A program made the position numbers and the translations under genes. The notes beneath the pieces were generated by a model, which had not been told where the DNA came from, made no database searches, and worked only from the letters and a program-made list of their open reading frames with translations. DNA of 64,000 nt from Ectobius pallidus (Eukaryota > Arthropoda > Insecta > Blattodea > Ectobiidae): NCBI GenBank assembly GCA_964059195.1, contig CAXKWD010000004.1, positions 118,888,043-118,952,042 on the forward strand, given 5' to 3'. Numbering within the stretch: position 1 is the first letter of the stretch; the number at the start of each line of letters is the position of its first letter. Positions 56,266 through 64,000 of this stretch are shown one piece after another.

Positions 56266-59200
56266 CCTGTACTACCAACTCCCGATAAATGATGTGTCTA
56301 CTAGGTAGGGAACTTAAACTGAAAGTTGGCCAGGAATTGCGTGCCAAGACCTCCTGAAAAAGACTATCTGGAAGGTCAATTGCTAGTTAAGCTATCAGGA
56401 GGATGAAGTGGCCGATAAACAACCAACTGCCAGATAGGCAAACTTGGAGTTTCCTAGCCACCTGAATTTCAGAATTGATTTTAAAAGGTTCTACTTACAC
56501 GATAATGCAATTTTAGACTCACTATTTAACTATATAGAATTGCACAAATTGATTACTGTACTTAAAACGATATCTTCTAACGTAATTTCATTGTACAAAT
56601 ATAAAAAGAAACACACTACGATCGAGTTGTCACACCTAGCAGAGACCGCTCGAACTAAAAGAACACACATAGGCTCTCTCAGGTCTACTATCCAAGTTAC
56701 GAAATTTTACTGCACTCTTCCCTATGGCAGATAGCGGTGGTTGAACAAGAGATCTTCCTATTAGGAAATGGTACCTATCGAGAGGATATATCGGGAGGTG
56801 GTAGTATAAACCCTAAGAGTTTAAATTGGCATAATCTATCTCGACAGAATATGATAGGGATATTGGTACAGGAATATCAATTTAAAAATTTCTGTTCTTT
56901 CACATTTATTTTATATTTCTTCAGAAGCTATTCTACAGGCTTTTCGTTATATTGCACAACCATGTCTATGTCAATAGAAATACGAACTACATAGATTGAC
57001 TTAAACAGCTAATAATAATGAATGCTGTTTATATAAGTGTATATAATATATGATAAATATAATGGATCATAATCCACAGTATTTATGAACATACTATACA
57101 AAAGTGAGAGTAAAAGACATTTAATTCAAGTTGTAACATATTATAAATTCTACCATCTAGAAGAGCCGGCAAGTCAATATTACCGTTAAATCGTCTTGTA
57201 AGACTTTTGTAAGAATCGAGTAGTTAGAAAACAATATTACTGCGGAAAGTTTGAAAGAGCAGTAAGATAATTTGGACCCGATTTTGCTCTCGACGGCTCT
57301 TCAAGTTATAAATTCTATAAATTTTATGATAACAGGATAGAAAGAGTGAATTCGATTATAAATTCAGGTATTGTAATAAATTAATTAATAAGTATTCATA
57401 TTATTTAGTTATTAAAATCTTTAGTTAAAGAACTAGGTTCCTATAATTAATAATTACTCTCCTTTCGTACTTAAGATAAGGCCTCGGTCATGAATTCAAG
57501 TTATGTGATCGTATGTTGTTGCTCAGGAAGGACATAAAATAGCAGTATTGCTATGGAATTGAGTTTTGGCTGGAATCTGGCAGGGGATAAAAATTATCTC
57601 TCATTTTATTTAAATTACAAACAAATCTGTCTTCTTTTATACTGAAATTCTTAGGCTCATGTTCACAAACAAATATGATATCTAAATATGCCAAATATGC
57701 CATGTTCGTTTTCGAAATTCTAATGAGGCGGCAGTGGGTATAGGTCTACATTCTAGAAAAGAACCTGCCCGGAACGATGTTGTGTTTCCTGCGCATGGTG
57801 CCAGTAGTGGGGGTCAGTAGTGCTTCGAAACTCTCACTGTGCGGGTCGCCTCCTAACAAGCGATGTTTCACTTGGAGTTGTCGAGTTTTAATATAACCCG
57901 TTCTAAAAGAAGAAACAATACTGTACTAAAGAAATAAAATATTTCGGAAAAGTAATGTTAAGCCTTATTTCGTTCCCACATTTTAAATTAAAATTAATTA
58001 AAAGAAAAATCAGCCACAGGCAAGAGAGATACATAAGAAAATGTGTCATAAACCTTCAACCGAAAATAAATCTTTGCTTTATTCTCGACGTTGTAGCACT
58101 AAACCGTAACCAAGAATCACAACACTCTGTTCAAAAAAATTCTTCTGGGAAATTTGGACGAAATGGGATTCTCGTAACAATACATTCTTTACATACGTTA
58201 TTAAGCTACTTAAGTCTATAATTTCGCGAACTTTTACTACAAATTTCTCTGTTGAAGTTCCAAACATATAGTATCAAATTGAAACTCGCGCGCATCGCAA
58301 TATAAATATAACCCAGTCCTATAATAGTAAATCAGGTACATATTTATAATTATCAAAGTTCACCTCATTGTTGAGTTAGTTCCAGTTTGGACATCTTCAA
58401 TCTTGGGAAGAGTAGAAGGTTTACTCAATTTCAGAAGAGAATTAATCACCTTGAATATAGTTTAAGGGAACATTATTTGTTTTATGAAGTCAAATATTAT
58501 ATGTGAAGGTAAATTTTTATAATAAAGTAATAGAGCTGAAGAAAACATTCCTGAGCTTGGAGCAAATGAAGACAAAGGTTATGTGCATGTTAGAAAACCC
58601 ATAACTTGGTAGTACCACATCCAGGTAGATTTGTATTTTCAAAAAACCCTGAGTTGAGAATATAGTAAAAACTTTTCACATTCGGTTCAAATTCTGTTGG
58701 ATAATTTCGCGTTGAAAAATCCAACTCACTCTTTCTTTTCCTACGATAAGAATTACTCAAGTGCTGAATTTCCAGCATTACAAAACATTAGTGTACAAGT
58801 TTACAGTCTTTTATAAATTCCATAAATAACATTCTGTTTATATTATTATACTACGCTGTTCTAAATATTCTTAAATCTACACACTGTAACTCTCTTAGGT
58901 GTCTTTGGTATGTAGTTTGTAAAGCTAAACAGTTCAAATGAAGTGATGTATAATTAAATCACGTCACGTGATTATATAGAGAGAAAGATGTTCGTTAAAT
59001 ATGCTCATGTATTGTTATACAATAGACTAACATTCATTTTTCGTCCATAGCCTTAATGAATTTATTTTAATACTTCGTTTTGTTTTTTGAGAGAAATGTG
59101 GTTCTTGGACTGATTTTTTTCACATTCTCAAACCAAGGCCAAATACGAGAATGTAATAAATTTTCTTTTACGGACAAAACGTACTTTCAGCATCTTGGTG

Positions 59201-60627
59201 AACCCACTTAGTAAAAAAAGGAAAAGTTAAAAATACGTTTTCTTTCTAGTTTATGTATTATCTAAAAATGTCAACTTTTTTTGTCTGTGTACTGTCCTCA
59301 ATTTCTGTTCAAGTATAAATTATCCAATGTTAGAGTAGTGGGTCTTTTTATGGCAGCGATGGGGACAATAACAAAATTTTGATTAAATTGTTCCAAACAA
59401 CTGGAATACCAAAAATGAATACCTTTTGGCTATCGAAGGATCCGTTCAAATTAATAGAAATCTTGTATAATGTAAATCAGCAGTTCATAACTTACATTTT
59501 AATTATTACCATGTTAAATGTTTAATAGTTATGCAAATTGGTGGTTACTGAATATTAAACTGTAAGTAATTTTTATGAATAGGTACACTAAAATGTTTTC
59601 TACTTGAACCTGCTCAGAGAAATGCGCAGTAGCCCGGACGGGTATATTATCGAAATATTGTCATATGAAGGGGTGATGTTTCATTTGTACGCCAGTCTTC
59701 AAGGGAGTCACATCGCGTTAACTAAGGTACGCTTAGGGCTGTCGTGACAGGCGGGAGGTGAAGAAGGCTTGTCTACCTGAATTCAACTCCCACCTCTGAA
59801 CGCCCTTCCCCTCAAACACGTTTCACCAGTGCGAGGAAGGAAAAAATTACTGTATACCTTGTTAATTTAGGCAACTTATAATTTAGGAAGTTTGTGAATA
59901 AGAATATTGTAAAAATAAGCTGTATTATTAATATTATATACCTATTAAAGATACATATGTACTTCTTTCATTCCAAATCATTCTCAATAAATTAGGATCT
60001 GGACCTGTAAGGTGAAATGTGGAATATAAAATATTCACATAAGAATAAAGAACTTTAGGTGGATATATTTTTTAATAATGCAGTGTAAAAACTGTTACTC
60101 TATAAAAGTGCACATGTGAATTAATTTGTGTGTATGTTGTTGAAATTGACTTAACCGCAGTCGTTTACTAAGAGATTTTCTTATAAATTACCGGAAATTA
60201 AAAATTGTACCCTGTTACAGAGCATGTTGCAATACAATAATCACATTTTTTAAAAGTAACTGTTTGATGCACATAGAATGAATCATAACTATAATCATTA
60301 TGAGATGTATGAAAAATTGTATTTCAGAACTTCCAGTTGCAATCTAAATTAATATAATGTAAAATTTGTTTTTATTCTTATCTGGCAGTGATTGATTTTG
60401 CCCTGATTTTAGAGTTAATGAAAGCTCATTTTATGAACTCCTATAGTACAATGTTTTAAATTTTGCTAAGGATTAATCCAGTTGGCCACATAATTTCTGA
60501 AGATAGATGAATCTTCAATAGGCTATGTCAATAAGAGGTCGCAGATAGGTGCTTGGGGTAGTCATCAAATCGTAGACAATTTCATAATGTTTGCGGACAG
60601 TTAAAAAAATAAAACATAAATCACCCT
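56266..60627. other. No supported gene over 4.3 kb
   Basis: Several ORFs of 60-100 codons (e.g. 56444-56734, 56737-56994, 57955-58221) have no recognisable domain, and their composition matches non-coding AT-rich DNA. A short weak inverted pair (AGAAGAGCCGGCAAG at 57160; CGACGGCTCTTCAAG at 57290) is visible. A GC-richer spot at 59735-59830 is unexplained. Confidence 0.5.
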
Positions 60628-60712
60628 CTTGTCTGAGTGGTTCGACCGTTTGACTTCCACTTATTAGGACCCAGGGCCAAGGCCCGTTCGATCGATATGA
60701 GATTTGTGGTGA
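60628..60712 (+). mobile_element. tRNA-derived SINE-like head
   Basis: CTTGTCTGAGTGGTTCGACC (A-box-like) and GGCCCGTTCGATCGAT (B-box-like) about 45 bp later. The sequence after it passes into TA-rich palindromes, so the element's end is unclear. Confidence 0.5.
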
Positions 60713-60753
60713 ACAAAATGAGGTCGGGACAGGTTTTCGTCATTAAAAAAAAT

Positions 60754-60782
60754 GCATTTTATAAGATTCTATTAAATGTATG

Positions 60783-60818
<36 letters not shown>

Positions 60819-60867
60819 CATACATTTAATAGAATCTTATAAAATGCAAGATTCTATTAAATGTATG

Positions 60868-60937
<70 letters not shown>

Positions 60938-60963
60938 CATACATTTAATAGAATCTTATAAAA

Positions 60964-60998
<35 letters not shown>
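60754..60998. repeat. Two tandem TA-rich palindromes plus trailing (TA)n
   Basis: GCATTTTATAAGATTCTATT then AAATGTATGTATG, a TA run, and the exact reverse complement form palindrome 1 (60754-60847). Palindrome 2 (60848-60966) repeats the arms, starting AAGATTCTATTAAATG, with a longer TA run and ending ATAAAATGCA. A further TA run follows to 60998. The whole can form long hairpins. Apparent ORFs here encode only YI repeats. Confidence 0.95.
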
Positions 60999-61000
<2 letters not shown>

Positions 61001-61717
61001 CCTTCCTAAGGCATTAACTTCACGCACTTCACTAATCTGCAAAAAATAAAAATAAAGTCATAACAAGCTAACTTGTTCTTGTTTTTAAATGTAATGTTAA
61101 GGTGGCTCTTGTGGTGGGTAAGAAGATAGTTTTCTCAGGTCACGGTTGCTTCCTCACCGGAGGGACTTTAGTTTGTTTCCCAAATTTCACGGCATTACTT
61201 GGCCTAAATTGTCGGTTACGCCAAGCCCTGTTTTTCTAGGCTAGCCCACGACAGTCTGAATACAGCAAGTTGCTCCGACCTTGAGAACCGGTTTTCAGAG
61301 CAAGCTTATATGTGACGACAAGATTTCACCAAACCAGAAAGTTCAAATACTAATGAATGGTCTATAGTTTAGTACCCTCAATCCTTACCTCATATAAAAA
61401 GATTCGTGTCCCTGACCTTGAAGTTAATTTGTATAACGAAATAAATGTAAAGTTTTAAGGTAGCATTTTGTGCAGAAAGACCGCGCATTAAGATATTGAC
61501 GTAAGCTCACGAATTAGGCCTACTTTACGGCTGGATTCGTACTACAGTATATATACAGTAAGCAATTTAATGTACGGTACCTCACTCAATTCGCATTCCA
61601 ACCATTAGAGTGTGACTCCTTCCATCCCATCTATAGCAGTGCAGGCGTGGATTCAATAACAGGTGTAGCTGCCAAATAAAATATCGATCTGTTTTTAAAA
61701 ATCAATATAACATTTAT
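60999..61717. other. No recognisable feature
   Basis: Sequence of more mixed composition; no gene, tRNA or repeat family recognised. Confidence 0.45.
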
Positions 61718-62457
61718 TTAAGGGGGGACATACAGGTTTGAGTACTAAGAAACAGGTTGTAATTCATTATTTCTTTTATCAGCAATAAATTGCTCTACAA
61801 CCTCATAATCTGACATGCTCTTTATTGATTAGTTCTACAATTGCATACTATTTTCAGAATTAATCAAACTAACTTATTACATTTGCGGATAGTTATCGTT
61901 AGAAAATGCCAGAGACTTCTCGTGCACTGAAATGCAGTTTCCGGATAATTTGCCTAAATATAAAGATTTATGAGTGATTATTTTTTCTATCTATTTCTTA
62001 GTACCATATGAACAACACTATTTATAGTTATTGATTTAATATCAATAGTTTTTTTTACATTTTAATGTAAAAGAAAATGTGAAAAATTTCTCTTCGTGGA
62101 TTTTTTAAAAATACTTACACTATAGGCCTACTGTAGATATTCCAAAGATTGAGATGACATTGTTTATATGACATTTTTAAATAAGTAAAAAATAAAATAA
62201 GAATCACTCAGAAATATTGACACTTGTGAAAATTATCACGGAAACAACTTCACAATCCCCGAAACATGGCTGCCATTTTGTAATGATAACTACCGTAACT
62301 GTCACAGTTTAATTAATTCTGAAAATAATATGCAATTATAGAAGTAGTTAATAAAGAGCATGTCAGATTAATGGGCCACAGAACAATTCATTCCCGAGAA
62401 AATAAATATTGAATTTAATCTATTTCTCAGTACTCAAACCTGTATGTCCCCTCTTAA
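61718..62457. mobile_element. TTAA-flanked MITE with ~155-bp inverted arms
   Basis: GGGGGGACATACAGGTTTGA (61722) and TCAAACCTGTATGTCCCCTC (ending 62453) are inverted. Similarity continues inward through GAGTACTRAGAAA, TAATCTGACATGCTCTTTATT and TATTTTCAGAATTAATYAAACT to about 61875 and 62300. TTAA lies on both sides (61718-61721, 62454-62457), the target duplication of piggyBac and some Kolobok elements. No coding. Confidence 0.92.
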
Positions 62458-62660
62458 AGTAAAATATAAATCAAATTTTAAATAACCCGGACAAAATGTA
62501 AAGTATCTACGAAGACGAGCATTAACATTAGATGAAAATACATTTTCGTAGCGGGAATGATTCTTTTCGGTAATTTATGTTAGGCCCAGATGAAGTCAAC
62601 GTAATGCAATGGTATTAATTCGATTTCAGTTGAATCGATTGCTGTGGAATCGATTATTAT

Positions 62661-62795
62661 TTATACATTAACAATGCTGTCTCGCTTATTGTCTTCTGAC
62701 TTGGGGCTGCTTAGCTGGGTCTTGAACATCGGTCCATGCCCTTTAGCTTTCAGCTTCTCTTGCATCTGGGTCAGCATGTCCTGCATACGACGAAT
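62661..62795 (-). CDS. Septin, last coding exon
   Basis: The minus-strand exon begins after a splice acceptor (TTTGTATTCCAG|ATT) and encodes 44 residues, starting IRRMQDMLTQMQEKLKAKGH and ending ...DSIVNV before TAA at 62661. It continues the heptad pattern of the septin C-terminal coiled coil; vertebrate SEPT4/5-type septins carry the similar KDEELRRMQEMLQ just before their end. The phase (0) matches the upstream exon exactly. The GTPase domain exons must lie to the right, outside the window. The open frame continues upstream into intron to 62996, which is not coding. This is the only convincing host gene here. Confidence 0.85.
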   Translation of the reverse strand: MRRMQDMLTQMQEKLKAKGHGPMFKTQLSSPKSEDNKRDSIVNV

Positions 62796-63188
62796 CTGGA
62801 ATACAAATAACGTGATTACAAAAAAGCTGTTTCCTCCAGCAATAGTATAAGGTGTTCCATATTGTACGTAGCAGAAATTCAAAATAGTATAGTAGCAGAG
62901 TATCAAATCTTGCGGAGCATAAATATAGGTGCTATTGTAGTGAGGACGGTAGTGTACTGTACTCAGGAAATCAGGAGGGGGTTGCAATCCCAGCAACTTT
63001 GCTCACTCAGTTGCCCCCTGCGAGTGCTGGAAGTTTAGCATGCAAGGAAGACCAGTACCGAAAATGAGCATGAGAAAAAATATAAAAAATTCGCAACAGA
63101 AGGAAAGTTCGGGATGAGAAAAACACGTGAGAACCTTTCTTGCATAACCCTGACAGCCCACCACAACAGGTATGATAATAGATCTTAC
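62796..63188 (-). other. Septin intron
   Basis: Donor GAG|gtaagatc at 63188 and acceptor ttccag at 62796; 393 bp, AT-rich. Both follow the GT-AG rule and keep frame. Confidence 0.85.
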
Positions 63189-63270
63189 CTCCTCGTCCTT
63201 CTGCAGAAGTAACCTATCTGTATCAGAAATACTGGCATCAAATTGTGGTCCGGAGTCTCTCTTCAGCTTG
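63189..63270 (-). CDS. Septin, penultimate exon in view
   Basis: An 82-bp minus-strand exon between acceptor ctgttacag|C (63271) and donor GAG|gtaag. It supplies one base completing a Ser codon from the previous exon, then 27 residues: KLKRDSGPQF, DASISDTDRL, LLQKDEE. With the next exon it reads ...LLLQKDEEIRRMQDMLTQMQ. The S-KL start aligns with the MTSKL segment that ends the septin core in SEPT4/5-type proteins (from family knowledge), followed by the variable linker and the coiled coil. Septins are GTP-binding filament proteins of the cell cortex and cytokinesis ring. The exact paralogue is not resolved. Confidence 0.85.
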
Positions 63271-63348
63271 CTGTAACAGAAAATTATCTCACTTGAATAA
63301 ATTCAAATTATGATAGGCTATTCCGAAGAACCAGATATTCATTACTAG

Positions 63349-64000
63349 GGACCGGAATTTAAGGTTAAAAACACTTTTCAGGTTTTTCATGAAGTGAAAT
63401 TGTATTTTTTTATATAGTTATTTTGCTCAAAACATCGTTTTAGGTTATAGTAAGGGTTTAATGAATTTTCAATGTACCACTTAGAATTCAATGCATTCAA
63501 ATTTAACTGAAAAATTGAGTTAAATTTGCTGAAACGTTTTTTAAGACATTAATATACAGCAGAATTTCAGTAATAAAGCCTAAACTATCAAAGGAAGCAG
63601 TGATATGCTGCCACAAATGAGATTTCTGCTCGCATTTCACCTGTACAATAAAATAAACCACAAAACCCTGGAGAAGTTAAGCGCAAGACGCCAAAATAGT
63701 TAACACTGTATCTATTAAACGTTAGCCTTTTCGGGATACAAACCCAATGCTTCTAATAGGCTGGATGAAAAATACCTTATGGTTGGCTGTGGATAATGTT
63801 AAACTGATTGTTACAGATTAAAATATTTAAAAGGAATACGCCGGTAATGTTACTCTCATCCCTCCTCTCTTGACCTTGTCCTTCCCAGATACCAATGTCA
63901 ATTTCAAATGTGGTTTTATTTTCAACACAAAAGGTTTTTTTGTCTCTCTCCGCAAAGTAGCGATTTTTCAAGCAAAAAAGGCTAATAAATTTGGCAAAAA
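63349..64000. mobile_element. Possible hAT end within septin intron
   Basis: TTCATTAC|TAGGGACCGGAATTTAAGG resembles the tips at 14341 (TAGAGACCGG) and 42895 (TAGGGCACGG). No matching right end occurs before the window stops, so the extent is unknown. The rest of 63271-64000 is intronic sequence with no gene recognised. Confidence 0.4.

Noticed and set aside
60637..61049. ORFs of 62-103 codons in the TA-rich region
   Set aside because: They translate only the (TA)n palindromes as Tyr-Ile repeats after a SINE head; no gene.
62796..62996. N-terminal extension of the septin last-exon ORF
   Set aside because: Sequence upstream of the splice acceptor at 62796 is intron; the open frame there is chance.

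Overview
AT-rich eukaryotic DNA, almost certainly from an arthropod and probably a large-genome insect. A hemimetabolous, cockroach-like insect is my guess from the mix of mariner, hAT, Helitron, RTE-like and Jockey/CR1-like relics and from the many TAGGCCTA palindromes; species identity is inference only. The window is nearly all intergenic or intronic transposon fossil. The only host gene I can support is the 3' end of a septin gene on the minus strand at the right edge (two exons, 62661-63270).

Region by region. 1-8278: a direct repeat of at least 2,880 bp spaced 5,398 bp apart, best read as the long terminal repeats of a non-coding LTR-type element, inserted in a Helitron. 8279-10106: two head-to-tail Helitrons, the second carrying a reverse-oriented tRNA-SINE. 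10107-14330: relic repeats, tRNA-derived SINEs, and copy 1 of an unclassified family with inverted ends AAGTGCCAGTATG. 14341-17408: a hAT transposon with a second hAT nested in it, both with perfect 8-bp target duplications. 17690-19288: a dead LINE fragment and an internally deleted mariner. 21005-23819: a transposon-like unit with inverted arms of about 600 bp around a broken gene whose motifs resemble FEN1/XPG-type nucleases. 24397-26904: two non-autonomous inverted-repeat elements. 27241-29115: three LINE relics, one nested in another. 29745-30932: an inverted repeat enclosing a decayed SGNH-like ORF. 31356-33339: copy 2 of the AAGTGCCAGTATG family. 34400-37910: a nearly complete but mutated Jockey/CR1-like LINE. 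38000-42870: poorly classified A-rich repeats, a mariner pseudogene and another LINE tail. 42895-44752: a hAT with a Helitron nested in it. 47795-54811: a young Ty3/gypsy-like LTR retrotransposon sitting inside a SINE. 55381-56257 and 61722-62453: two inverted-repeat MITE-like elements. 60754-60998: tandem TA-rich palindromes.

The most informative unit is the LTR retrotransposon. It has 1,300-bp LTRs that differ at one position I noticed, a tRNA-Lys-like primer site, and an intact 725-codon gag. The next ORF joins a retropepsin-like protease in frame to the C-terminal tail of integrase, so reverse transcriptase, RNase H and the integrase core are absent. At the gag/pol junction lie a TTTAAAC heptamer in the correct frame, a 7-nt spacer and a 10-bp stem-loop, which together look like a complete programmed -1 frameshift signal. 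The second unit of note is the long-inverted-repeat element with the FEN1-like gene, which has no transposase I can recognise.
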